Below, one piece after another: positions 16,929 to 25,572 of a stretch of DNA of 64,000 bases. Numbering within the stretch: position 1 is the stretch's first letter; each line of letters starts with the position of its first letter. Below the pieces are notes generated by a model. It did no database searches and was not told where the DNA came from. It saw only the letters and a list, made by a program, of their open reading frames with translations. This stretch comes from DAOTVX01 sp034436015 (GTDB lineage Bacteria > Chloroflexota > Anaerolineae > Anaerolineales > Villigracilaceae), in assembly GCA_034436015.1 (NCBI GenBank), contig DAOTWG010000019.1, positions 87,249 to 151,248 of the forward strand, given 5' to 3'. A program made the position numbers and the translations under genes.

Positions 16929-17854
16929 TCTTCCGGCCCCTCGCGCACAATATAGAGCGGCCTGCCCTTTACCTCGTCGTAAATCCGTCCAATGTATTCG
17001 CCCAATACCCCTAGGGAAATTAATTGCACGCCGCCCAAGAACAGCACAGCAATCAACGTAGATGCTTGCCCGAAGAACGCCTGCGCCCCTATCAATCGCA
17101 AAGCCATGACAAGAGGAATGGCCAGAATGGCGACGCCTGCCGAGAGAAAGCCCATATACGTTGCCAATTGCAGGGGAAAGTAAGAGAAACCCGTAATGGC
17201 ATTCAACGCCAGTTTGAGCATCTTCTTGAACGGATACTTTGTTGCACCGGCCAAGCGTGCTGCGCGCTTATAGGGCACGCCGATTTGACGGAAGCCCACC
17301 CAGGCCGACATGCCGCGTGGAAAACGATGCCGCTCGCGCATGGTCTTCAGGACAGCCACCACCTTGCGGTCCATCAGGCGAAAATCCCCCGTATCCACCG
17401 GAATCTTGACATCCGTAATACGATAAATCAGACGATAAAATAACGCAGCGGTACATTTCTTGAACCAGCTCTCGCCTTCCCGTTCAGTGCGCACCGCGTA
17501 GACCACTTCGTACCCCTCGCGCCAGCGGGCGATCAGCTCTGGGATAACTTCCGGCGGATCCTGTAGATCGGCGTCAATAATGATAATAGCCTGGCCGCGC
17601 GCGTAATCCCAGCCGGCAGTGATAGCAATCTGATGGCCAAAGTTACGGGCAAAAATGACCGGGCGGACACGGTTATCTTCCTTCGCCAGGGCGCGAATGC
17701 GTTCGGTAGAGCCATCCGTGGAGCCGTCGTCCACCAGAACCAACTCCCACGTCTCGCCGGTCGCCGTCATTACGTCGCGAACGCGGCGATAGAGCTCAGG
17801 GATATTTTCTAGTTCATTGAATATAGGGGCGACCACCGAGAATGTGACCGTCAT
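16925..17854 (-). CDS. Family 2 glycosyltransferase, DPM1/GtrB-like, membrane anchored
   Basis: A 309-residue enzyme with a GT-A domain (SVVAPIFNELENI, VDDGSTDGS, the metal-binding DADLQDPPE) followed by two hydrophobic helices in the last 80 residues (FPLQLATYMGFLSAGVAIL and a second after residue 265). This is the architecture of undecaprenyl-phosphate glycosyltransferases (GtrB/ArnC), which load a sugar onto a lipid carrier at the inner face of the membrane. The sugar is unknown. Its ATG overlaps the last codon and stop of the broken AI-2E-type gene (ATGA), so the two were probably one operon. Confidence 0.92.
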   Translation of the reverse strand: MTVTFSVVAPIFNELENIPELYRRVRDVMTATGETWELVLVDDGSTDGSTERIRALAKEDNRVRPVIFARNFGHQIAITAGWDYARGQAIIIIDADLQDPPEVIPELIARWREGYEVVYAVRTEREGESWFKKCTAALFYRLIYRITDVKIPVDTGDFRLMDRKVVAVLKTMRERHRFPRGMSAWVGFRQIGVPYKRAARLAGATKYPFKKMLKLALNAITGFSYFPLQLATYMGFLSAGVAILAIPLVMALRLIGAQAFFGQASTLIAVLFLGGVQLISLGVLGEYIGRIYDEVKGRPLYIVREGPED

Positions 17855-18995
17855 AATGCTTTGCTTCTCCTAAGGACGTGATATTTCTTGCATTTCTTCG
17901 CCGAGGCCTCCCGTGAGCGTAAGTCAGAGAAACGAGGAAGGCCAAGCATGCGCCGCCATAAATACCGGCCAAGCACGGCGGCCGAGGCCGGCGTTGGCAC
18001 AACCAGAAACGCCCCTATTATACCTGTAGAAACGACGGCAGCGATGATAACGACAAATACCAGCCCTTCGTGCATATGCACGCTACGGCCCAAAATATAG
18101 GACGAAGCCAGATGTTTTTGACGTTGCTGAGTACAACATACAGGCCGGCTACGAGCCAAGCAAACCAGACGTTATCCCAGGGAAGCCAGGTTGAACCTTC
18201 AAGCAATGCCACGATAACGGCCAATAAGGCGGCCAAGAATGGTCCAACATCGGGAATAATGCTGAACAATCCCGCCAGTATACCCAAGATCAGCGCGCCC
18301 GGCAGACCGATGATAGACCAGAGCAGCAAAAACGTGACCGCGACGATGAGCATTAACGTTAATCGTCCACGCAGGTAGGCCATCCAGACAGCGCGAATCT
18401 CCGGATACAGCCGACGCACGTCATATCGCTACGCGGCGGACGCCAAGTCCAGGAGCCATTCCCGCATCTCCTCCCAGCCGGTCAGGAAGTAATACGCGCC
18501 AACAAAATGACCAGAAACCATAGGGTATGCGTGGAAGTCGCCTCAATCAGACGCCAGGCGTCTTGAGGCAAGGGGGTGAGGAAAGAAGTCACTGCCTCTC
18601 GGAAGGAGGGAATCGAAGCCTGTAAGTGAAAGGTGATGCCCGCGACATAGAACGGCCTGGCGAGAAGCGCTTCTATTCGATCCACAAGCAACAACAGGCC
18701 ATCCACCAGAGTCTGCAACTCGTCTGTCAAAACAGGGATCAGCGTGGCCGGGAAAGCAATGCGTGCGGTCAAGGTGACAAAATAGACGAGGTTAGCGGCC
18801 AACTTCCGCCCTATCTTGATCCGTGTATACAGGAAATGCACGAGCGGATACAACAGGTAAGCAATCAACGCCGCGTATAGGAGAGGCTTGAAAACCTCGC
18901 GCATCCAGTAGGCTATTCCCAGAAACATAAGCGCGAGAACAGCCAACAAGGAGTAACGGACAGCGGGACGGTCAGAAGGCCCCTTGTTGTCACAG
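17851..18995 (-). pseudogene. AI-2E/PerM-family transporter, broken by frameshifts and a stop
   Basis: Minus-strand pieces in different frames together spell one AI-2E-family exporter of about 340-380 residues. The N-terminal part reads YSLLAVLALMFLGIAYWMREV and LVYFVTLTARIAF. A shift near 18485 leads to YYFLTGWEEMREWLLDLA, then an in-frame TAG near 18432. The next part reads IRAVWMAYLRGRLTLMLIV and GLFSIIPDVGPFLAALLAV, the family signature. Another shift near 18110-18150 leads to HEGLVFVVIIAAV and VVPTPASAAVLGRYLW. Two shifts and one stop are needed to join them. Real decay is more likely than error, but an assembly fault is possible. Confidence 0.82.
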
Positions 18996-19296
18996 GTTTC
19001 GGTGATATTTTGACAACAACAACGCAAGCAACGAACACTCCAACCAGGAGCTTTGTCGTGACCCGCAGGACGCCCTATCCCCTTGCGATTGCCCTGTTGG
19101 AGTCCGTTATCCGCCAGAGCATTCCCAGCAAAACTCACGCCTCTACCTCGGCGCTTCTATCCTGCTCCTTGGATTGTGGCTCCTCCTTTGCCCACCAAGA
19201 GGCGTTGCCGTGACTCGTCCTTCCGGTCGGAAGGAAGATGATATCCGGCAAAGCAGGTTGCGAAAGATAAGCCTGTCTTGGTAAGAACAAACGATT

Positions 19297-20916
19297 CTAC
19301 TCGCGAAAGATTCGCACGTGGCGGCGTGGTTCCTTGCCATAGGAATGGCTAATCAGATCTGCGGCGCGCGCCATCTCGTGTTGCATCCGCCGCACCGCTG
19401 CCGGTCCCGGCGGCAAGTCCACCCAACGCTCGCCATTTAACACGGCCGCAATCGCGGCTTCCGTCTGGCTTTTGATACGTTCCATCTCTTCCGGCGGCGG
19501 CGCAATTTCGGCCAAATTGAACAGGTCAATCAGGAATTGCTCCATCTGGTTGACCGTGTTCGCGCGCAGGACGTAAATAGGCAGGCCACGATGCTCGGCC
19601 AGGGTGACCACCTGTTGACGATCGCGGTAATAGGAGCGCAAGGTTACCAAGACGTCGGCCTCAGACAAATCCTTGACCACGATGGCCGGCACGCCTAAGC
19701 GTTTCGCCGCCTGCATCAGTCGGTCGCGTGCCACGCCGTAGGGATGCACACGCACCGGTCGCAACGAGCCGGGCGTTGCAGGAGATTGGCCTTCTGCCGA
19801 AGCGCGAACGGTCGAAAAAGGCAAGAGAGCGGCTTCGATTCGTCCGCCGCGTCGCGTCCCACTGCCGTTCTCGATACGGAATTCCGACTCGGAGCGAACG
19901 CGCGCGACCGGCGCGGCTTTCTCGACATGAATCTGGCCTTCCGAATCGCGCCAGCGAATTTCCGGGGGCAAGGGAAAGCCGCGTAACAGGGCATCTACCG
20001 CCTGGGCAATGTCCATATGGATAGCGAAACGGTCGCGCTGCTGAATCTCGACCAGCACGTCGAAGGTAGGCGGCGCGCGGCGTTCGAGCACGGTTTTCTG
20101 CGTCCCGCGCCGCCGCGCTTCCTCATCCGAAAGAGTCACCGCCTCAATACCACCAACCAAATCGGAAAGGGTTGGGTTGAGCAACAAGTTGTCCAGGGTG
20201 TTCCCGTGCGCCGTTCCGATAAGTTGAACGCCGCGTTCGGCAATTGTGCGCGCGGCCAGCGCTTCCAGTTCGCGCCCAATCTCGTCAATCACGATGACTT
20301 CGGGGTTGTGGTTTTCCACCGCCTCAATCATCACCTCATGCTGGAGCATAGGTTCGCGCACCTGCATACGCCGCGCCTTGCCAACGGCCGGGTGCGGCAC
20401 ATCGCCATCTCCCCCAATTTCATTGGACGTGTCCACAATAATCACGCGTTTCGTCTCGGCCAGGATGCGCGCCGCCTCGCGCAGCAAGGTCGTTTTCCCC
20501 ACTCCGGGACGGCCAAGAATCAGCACCGATTTGCCCGACTCAACGATGTCCTGGATAATATCTACCGTGCCGTAGACGGCGCGGCCGACGCGCAACGTCA
20601 ACCCAACGATATGGCCGCGCCGGTTACGGATGGCAGAGATTCGGTGCAGGGTACGTTCGATGCCAGCGCGGTTGTCGGCGTCGAACTCGCCGACACGCGC
20701 ATCCACATAGTCAATCTCGGCGCGCGTCACTTCGCTCTCGCGCAACACCACCTCGCGATCCACAAAGCGAGCGGTCGGAACGCGTCCTACATCGAGAATG
20801 ATTTCCAGCAGGTTGTCGTAGTCATTGGCTTTATGGACAGCAACGACAATATCTTCTGGTAGAACGCCAAGCAAAGCGTCCAAATCGTCTGTAATGCGCA
20901 GTTGAGTCATACTCAC
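19297..20916 (-). CDS. AAA ATPase with C-terminal R3H nucleic-acid-binding domain (Ycf45/SpoIIIAA-like)
   Basis: A 539-residue protein. An N-terminal region (about 1-110) precedes a P-loop ATPase with GRPGVGKTTLLREAARIL (Walker A), VIVIDEIGRELE (Walker B) and GTAHGNTLDNLLLNP (sensor), resembling SpoIIIAA and chloroplast Ycf45. A linker region of moderate complexity (350-440) is followed by a C-terminal R3H domain (VRRMQHEMARAADLISHSYG with RHVRIF). It probably binds single-stranded nucleic acid; its exact role is not established. GTG 20916 overlaps the amrB stop (GTGA); ATG 20910 is the alternative start. Intact and full length. Confidence 0.9.
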   Translation of the reverse strand: MSMTQLRITDDLDALLGVLPEDIVVAVHKANDYDNLLEIILDVGRVPTARFVDREVVLRESEVTRAEIDYVDARVGEFDADNRAGIERTLHRISAIRNRRGHIVGLTLRVGRAVYGTVDIIQDIVESGKSVLILGRPGVGKTTLLREAARILAETKRVIIVDTSNEIGGDGDVPHPAVGKARRMQVREPMLQHEVMIEAVENHNPEVIVIDEIGRELEALAARTIAERGVQLIGTAHGNTLDNLLLNPTLSDLVGGIEAVTLSDEEARRRGTQKTVLERRAPPTFDVLVEIQQRDRFAIHMDIAQAVDALLRGFPLPPEIRWRDSEGQIHVEKAAPVARVRSESEFRIENGSGTRRGGRIEAALLPFSTVRASAEGQSPATPGSLRPVRVHPYGVARDRLMQAAKRLGVPAIVVKDLSEADVLVTLRSYYRDRQQVVTLAEHRGLPIYVLRANTVNQMEQFLIDLFNLAEIAPPPEEMERIKSQTEAAIAAVLNGERWVDLPPGPAAVRRMQHEMARAADLISHSYGKEPRRHVRIFRE

Positions 20917-21758
20917 TTCTTTAAAATTGCGGCTGCGCCATAACCGACCACCGACGAATAATCACCAGTGACATCGCCAGAGGTGGCGTGGCACAGGATT
21001 TTTACGGTCGTACCGCCAAGCGCGCGCCCGGCCCACAGGACGGCCATCAACGCGCCCAAGCCGCATGCAAAGCCTTTCTTTTCCAGTTCGGCCTGGAAGA
21101 CCGATTCGGGGTCGAAGGATTCGATGCGGCGCAACATTTCGGTATCATACTTCACCGCCTCATCTTGCGCATAGAAATGGGAGAGATCGGTGCTGGCAAC
21201 AAGAAGGGCGTTCTGTTCGCACAAGACCTCGGCCAGCGTCTCGCCCAGCACACGTGAAATGGCCGGGGAGTGCGCCCGCACCATGACCGGCAAGAGACAG
21301 AATTCACCAAGAAGGGCGCGCTGTAAAAAAGGAAGCTCGATTTCAAGCGAGTGCTCTCGATCATAAGCGACGGGAACGAGGCCATAGCCCAACACTTTCT
21401 CCAGACGAGTCGAGAGGTCGTTCAACGCCTTCTTATCAACGCTTACCGAACCAAGAGGTGTCCCATAGGCCTGATGCGCCGTAGTTAACAGGGGAGCGTT
21501 ATAGGGATGGTGCATCGGCGACGCCACAGCCACCAGGTCGAAACAGCGGCCACGCACCGCAGCGAAGGCATAGCCGGCCACGGCTCCCGAATACACATGG
21601 CCAGCATGAGGGGCAATCACCGCCACAACCTCTCCCTCCAGGGGAGGCAACTGGGCGCGGTCAAGGTAGGCGTCCACATCCGCAGCAAGGCGCTGCGCCT
21701 CGCCCTCGTACCATGTGCCAGCAATCGGAGATGGACGGACAGCGGTTATTGTCTCCAC
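20913..21758 (-). CDS. amrB: AmmeMemoRadiSam system protein B (MEMO1 family)
   Basis: A 281-residue MEMO-like protein, similar to extradiol dioxygenases in fold. RPSPIAGTWYEGE at the N-terminus, IAPHAGHVYSGAVAGYA and STDLSHFY in the C-terminal half are the family signatures; the histidines in these segments are the putative metal ligands. In many prokaryotes it accompanies AMMECR1 (AmrA) and a radical SAM protein (AmrS), but neither is in this window. The start is a GTG at 21758 preceded by GAGGAG at good distance. It overlaps the R3H ATPase gene by four bases, implying co-translation. Confidence 0.93.
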   Translation of the reverse strand: METITAVRPSPIAGTWYEGEAQRLAADVDAYLDRAQLPPLEGEVVAVIAPHAGHVYSGAVAGYAFAAVRGRCFDLVAVASPMHHPYNAPLLTTAHQAYGTPLGSVSVDKKALNDLSTRLEKVLGYGLVPVAYDREHSLEIELPFLQRALLGEFCLLPVMVRAHSPAISRVLGETLAEVLCEQNALLVASTDLSHFYAQDEAVKYDTEMLRRIESFDPESVFQAELEKKGFACGLGALMAVLWAGRALGGTTVKILCHATSGDVTGDYSSVVGYGAAAILKK

Positions 21759-21869
21759 AGGGTACTCCTCTGCCTTATTTTAACACGAACCAGGCATTCT
21801 TTAGGAATCCCTACGCATCCCCTTGGCCGCCCATCAGATTCCCATCGCCAGAGACTGCCGACTGGTCGC

Positions 21870-23186
21870 TTAGGCAATGCGGCGCGTTTCCATGTAAAAG
21901 CGCTTCTCGATCGCCTCGCCCATCGAGAAGGCCTTGCGCGGCAGAAGACCGTCCAGAATCACGGTTCTGAACAATTCGGACTTCTCCATCGGCGGCAAAT
22001 AGAACGCCACATTGGAAGGATCGGCGCTCAAGCGCGCGACCACATCCGCGCCGTGCACATAATCTATCCTTGCGGTCCCGCTGCGCTGCAAAAAGTCGTC
22101 CAGAAAAGCCTGCACACTACCCACAGTCAAACAGGTGGGCGGAGAGGGAATTTCAACAATGCCATACCGTCCCTCCTGAATTAAGCCAAAGCGCTGGACA
22201 GTTGAGGGAACAGTCCGCACAAGCGGGTCCATCTCATCCATGTCTGCCACCGGGGAATAGGTACAGGAATTTCCGAAATACGCTTGCAACTCCGTCAATA
22301 CATCTTGTCTCACGCCAAAAAGCACACGATGAATCGGCTCAAAGACCAGGGCGTCATCGTGCAGATTCTCGATCTCCACTAGGGCATAACGCGCCGGATG
22401 ATCCGGGCCAACGTTGGCTTTCAGTTTCTCCCAAACGATTTTGGCAGTGGCCAACGAATGGTTCCCGTCGCCGACAGCGAACAGCAACACCGCCTCCTGA
22501 TCAGAAAGGCCATATTTTGCTGCGAAAGTCGCCGGTTCGGCCAAAGCGCGCAAGGCAGCAAGCGCCTGTTCGGTCAAGACGTCACTCACAGCATAGCCGG
22601 TCAAATGACCACTACCCAGCATGAGTTCGAGATCGTACAGTTTTGGCAAAGAGGCGCGGGCCTCCTTTAACGGTTCAATGACCGTTCTTTGCGGATCATC
22701 AATGAGTACCAAGATATGGGGCAATTCCAACAACGCACCTTCGCGAATCCGCACGCGGGGATGGAGGCGTTCGACAATCGTCTCTTCGGTAGCCCGAATC
22801 AACGTTGAGGAGCCAGGCGTGAAATCGTACCGTTCTAGATCGAGGCAAAGCATGAGACCGCATCGGGTGCGACCAAGAACGGTGCGCTCGACATAGATCA
22901 ATCCGTCATAGGGTTCTAAGATACCTTGCTCCAGGTAGGCGCGCATCGCGTCGTGAATGCTGCGAATACGCGCACTTTGGTCTTGACTATCAAGGTAAGC
23001 TTCCGGAAGGATCAAGCGAAGCGTCGAGGGATTCCCATCGACCAGCATTTCCACCTGACGCCAATATTCCGGCTGAGAGGTGAACTGATCGCAAGCGATA
23101 ACAGCCCATTTGGTCAAATCAACGCCGTTCCTGGGCAGATACATCTGCGGAATTTGCACGCCAATTTCAGGGTAAGTTTTTATCAT
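21870..23186 (-). CDS. DUF1015 family protein
   Basis: A 438-residue soluble protein of the DUF1015 family (RNGVDLTKWAVIACDQFTSQ, LLFAVGDGNHSLATAKIVWE, NLHDDALVFEPIHRVLF). The histidine/asparagine-rich GDGNHS motif is strongly typical. The biochemical role is not established, but in many bacteria the gene sits beside serA, as here, suggesting a link to serine or hydroxy-acid metabolism (inference from context). ATG 23186 is used; an in-frame GTG at 23210 is possible and neither has a good ribosome-binding site. It lies 54 bases downstream of the dehydrogenase and is probably co-transcribed. Confidence 0.9.
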   Translation of the reverse strand: MIKTYPEIGVQIPQMYLPRNGVDLTKWAVIACDQFTSQPEYWRQVEMLVDGNPSTLRLILPEAYLDSQDQSARIRSIHDAMRAYLEQGILEPYDGLIYVERTVLGRTRCGLMLCLDLERYDFTPGSSTLIRATEETIVERLHPRVRIREGALLELPHILVLIDDPQRTVIEPLKEARASLPKLYDLELMLGSGHLTGYAVSDVLTEQALAALRALAEPATFAAKYGLSDQEAVLLFAVGDGNHSLATAKIVWEKLKANVGPDHPARYALVEIENLHDDALVFEPIHRVLFGVRQDVLTELQAYFGNSCTYSPVADMDEMDPLVRTVPSTVQRFGLIQEGRYGIVEIPSPPTCLTVGSVQAFLDDFLQRSGTARIDYVHGADVVARLSADPSNVAFYLPPMEKSELFRTVILDGLLPRKAFSMGEAIEKRFYMETRRIA

Positions 23187-23240
23187 AAGGTAGAGGCAAA
23201 ATTTTGCCACGCAGGTTCTGCGTGGCTCCTATATTTGGAA

Positions 23241-24158
23241 TCAGCAGCGCCCGAGCTTCCGGGCGAATTCTATCAGTTTCTCGGCCACCTCATCACCCAC
23301 GCGCTGTTGGGCTTCTTTGGTCGAAGCGCCAATGTGCGGCGCGCAGATGACGGTATCCAGTTTCACCAATTTCCAGTCAGACGGCGGTTCCTCGGCAAAG
23401 ACATCCAGCGCGGCGCCGGCCACCTTGCCGCTTACCAGCGCGTCGTAGAGCGCATTCTCGTCCACGATTCCGCCGCGCGCGCAGTTGATAATCCGCACGC
23501 CGTCTTTCATCTTGGCAAATTGTTCCGCACCAAGCATGTTGGCCGTTTCCGCGGTTTTGGGCAGGTGCAGACTGATGTAGTCGGAACGCCTCAGCAATTC
23601 ATCGAGAGCGACCAATTCTACTTCGGCGACATCCTTCTGAGACACATAAGGGTCATACGCAATTACGGTCATCCCCAGGGCGACTGCGCGACGAGCGACC
23701 TCGCGTCCGATGTTGCCTATGCCGATCAAGCCCAGAGTCTTGCCACCCAATTCTTCGCCCTCGAAACGTTTCTTCTCCCATTTCTCCGCTTTCATGGTCG
23801 CGGTAGCTTGATAGAGGGAGCGGGCCAGCGCGAACATGAAGCCAATCGCCAATTCGGCTACGGAGGCAGAAGAGGCGCGCGGTGTGTTCATCACAGCAAT
23901 GCCCTTGGAACGAGCATAGTCGGCATCAATATTGTCCAGACCAACCCCGCCGCGCACGATCACCTTCAAGTTTGGACACCGGTCAATCAACGGTTGACGA
24001 ATCTTCGTCCGCGAGCGAACGACGCAACCATCATACTTTGGCAGCACGGCGGGCAATTCTTCCGGCGTGATGTCATCGCGTACATCTACAATGAGACCGG
24101 CCGCGCGCATCTTTTCAATAGCCTCGGCCTCCGTTTTATCACAAACCAGGATGTTCAT
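23241..24158 (-). CDS. serA: D-3-phosphoglycerate dehydrogenase-like 2-hydroxyacid dehydrogenase
   Basis: A 305-residue NAD-dependent D-2-hydroxyacid dehydrogenase, probably the first enzyme of serine synthesis. VVRSRTKI and VIRGGVGLDNID begin the substrate domain. GLIGIGNIGREVARRA is the NAD-binding Rossmann loop. The catalytic Arg is in NCARGGIVDE, Glu in ALDVFAEEPP and His in CAPHIGAST. It is the short form lacking the ACT domain, hence unlikely to be serine-inhibited through ACT. The start at 24158 follows GGAGG by nine bases; ATG 24164 is too close. Substrate assignment rests on GGVGLDNID and the DUF1015 neighbour. Confidence 0.88.
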   Translation of the reverse strand: MNILVCDKTEAEAIEKMRAAGLIVDVRDDITPEELPAVLPKYDGCVVRSRTKIRQPLIDRCPNLKVIVRGGVGLDNIDADYARSKGIAVMNTPRASSASVAELAIGFMFALARSLYQATATMKAEKWEKKRFEGEELGGKTLGLIGIGNIGREVARRAVALGMTVIAYDPYVSQKDVAEVELVALDELLRRSDYISLHLPKTAETANMLGAEQFAKMKDGVRIINCARGGIVDENALYDALVSGKVAGAALDVFAEEPPSDWKLVKLDTVICAPHIGASTKEAQQRVGDEVAEKLIEFARKLGRC

Positions 24159-24529
24159 GAGCATTCCTCCAACAAAAGAATTTGTATAAACATACCGTCT
24201 GGCCTGGCTTCTGCCGCCCCGACGGATTGCACCAAATTGCACAAACGTGATTGTATCAACGGCAGAGCAGATTGTCAACTGATTTCGAGGAACATTGTAG
24301 TTATGCCACGGTTGGTGAAGTTCTTTTCCTCTCGTCAAAGCAGGAGCGAAGAGCCGTTTTCAGGCATCGTCCCAAAAACACGGCCTCCGTTGAGAGGAAA
24401 TGCGCTCTCTCCCCTACCTCGACCAAGCTTGGAACCATCACGAGAGAGTGTTCAGATTATAGCAAGATAGCTGCCGAAGCTGCTGAATCAACCCTCTCCA
24501 AAAACCACCTGCTCCGGCAACTTTCATGC
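24159..24529. other. Divergent intergenic region, nothing recognised
   Basis: About 370 bases between serA and the small membrane protein gene. Frames here lack starts, ribosome-binding sites or recognisable protein sequence. It must contain the serA promoter, but no consensus pair stands out. Confidence 0.5.
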
Positions 24530-24535
24530 TACAAT
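24530..24535 (+). promoter_or_regulatory. Extended -10 box just before the 143-residue membrane protein gene
   Basis: TGCTACAAT (TGn plus TACAAT) ends six bases before the ATG at 24542, consistent with a leaderless transcript. Confidence 0.45.
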
Positions 24536-24541
24536 TTCGCT

Positions 24542-24973
24542 ATGGATACTACGCCTTCGACTGTTCCCACCCCTTCTTCCCGCTCCCACCAACGCCAGGC
24601 TTTCTGGCAAATCGTATTTCCTTTGATTCTGGCAAGCGGCAGTTTGCTGATATTCGCATTCTTTCTGATTGCAGGAGGGGAAACCCAAACACGCCTGCTG
24701 GCCGATATCGCGATCATTGTTTTGCTGATGCCGCCCTTGTTCTGGTTGCTGCTCGGCATCTTGGCGCTAGGCTTTGCGATCACGATGCTTTCCCGTTTGC
24801 TCCGTGTCATTCCCCACTATGCCCGCCAAGCGCAAGAATACGCGGCACGCGGCCAATGGCTAGCACAACGAGCTGCTGACCTGAGTGTAAGGCCGATCTT
24901 TTTCATTAAGCAAGGAAATGCTATCCTACAACAAATAGCAAAGATCATTTTAGGGAAAGAGCACGTGCGGTGA
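24542..24973 (+). CDS. Small two-helix membrane protein, function unknown
   Basis: A 143-residue protein with a Ser/Pro/Thr-rich N-terminus, two hydrophobic segments (about residues 25-48, FPLILASGSLLIFAFFLIAG, and 54-80, rich in Leu/Ile) and an amphipathic basic tail ending KIILGKEHVR. I recognise no family. The frame is open back to 24251, but that extension is Cys/Arg/Ser-rich and lies upstream of a TGCTACAAT box, so ATG 24542 is the likely start, possibly without leader. It is isolated, between serA (divergent) and tRNA-Asp. Confidence 0.65.
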   Translation: MDTTPSTVPTPSSRSHQRQAFWQIVFPLILASGSLLIFAFFLIAGGETQTRLLADIAIIVLLMPPLFWLLLGILALGFAITMLSRLLRVIPHYARQAQEYAARGQWLAQRAADLSVRPIFFIKQGNAILQQIAKIILGKEHVR

Positions 24974-25151
24974 TCTTGCTTTGCGTGTCTGTAACATAGA
25001 CAGTTGGTTTTACAAGCCGGTAGAAGAAGATCGCCGTTTCTGGGTCTGTGTTTCGGTCTGGGTAGGAAGAAATGAGCATCTAGGACACGAGAACAGTCGA
25101 GTGAGCGATTCACACTCGCCTGTCCTGTGTAGAGATACCACGCGCCAATCC

Positions 25152-25180
25152 TTGACGTGACCCTGTCGGTATGGTATATT
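25152..25180 (+). promoter_or_regulatory. Promoter of tRNA-Asp
   Basis: TTGACG (25152-25157), 17-base spacer, TATATT (25175-25180). The -10 ends 12 bases before the tRNA 5' end. Confidence 0.8.
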
Positions 25181-25192
25181 TGCGCCGCACGT

Positions 25193-25265
25193 GGTCCCGT
25201 GGTGTAGCGGTTAACATGCGGCCCTGTCAAGGCCGAGATCGCGGGTTCGAATCCCGTCGGGGCCG
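25193..25265 (+). tRNA. tRNA-Asp (anticodon GTC)
   Basis: A 73-base cloverleaf. Acceptor GGTCCCG pairs with CGGGGCC, discriminator G. The anticodon arm GCGGCCCTGTCAAGGCCG carries GTC for GAC/GAU, and the T-arm is CGGGTTCGAATCCCG. CCA is not encoded. It is a complete independent unit with promoter and terminator. Confidence 0.97.
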
Positions 25266-25273
25266 CAGCAGGA

Positions 25274-25311
25274 AAGACAGCCTGAGGGCAAAGCGCCAGG
25301 CTGTCTTTTCT
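25274..25311 (+). terminator. Intrinsic terminator of tRNA-Asp
   Basis: AAGACAGCCTG (25274-25284) pairs perfectly with CAGGCTGTCTT (25297-25307), followed by a T-rich run (TTCTTCTT). Confidence 0.9.
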
Positions 25312-25559
25312 TCTTCGAGAAATCCTTGCAGGAACAATCAACTTCTTACACCAAGCAATGGAGCAATATAGAACCCAACTCAGACTCCTGATGGAAAAGA
25401 AGCGTTGCATGACCGCTCCCCTGCGACCTGAATTCAGTCGCCGATGTTCGGCGAGGCAAGCTGCCGCTCGCCTCTAAGGAGAATAGCGCACCAGGGCCTT
25501 GTGGATCTGACACCACAGGCAAGGATCGGTTTTCTTCTCCCAACACCATCGAATCGCGG

Positions 25560-25565
25560 TATGAT
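25560..25565 (+). promoter_or_regulatory. -10 box immediately before the MFS gene
   Basis: TATGAT ends seven bases before ATG 25573; no ribosome-binding site lies in between, again fitting a leaderless transcript. Confidence 0.4.
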
Positions 25566-25572
25566 TGGCGTC

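Noticed and set aside
19720..20862. Plus-strand frames opposite the R3H ATPase
   Set aside because: Shadow frames; the minus strand has Walker A, Walker B and R3H motifs in one continuous frame.
22926..24470. Plus-strand frame of 514 codons opposite serA and DUF1015
   Set aside because: It is antisense to two clear genes, with His/Arg/Gln-rich composition typical of a shadow frame.
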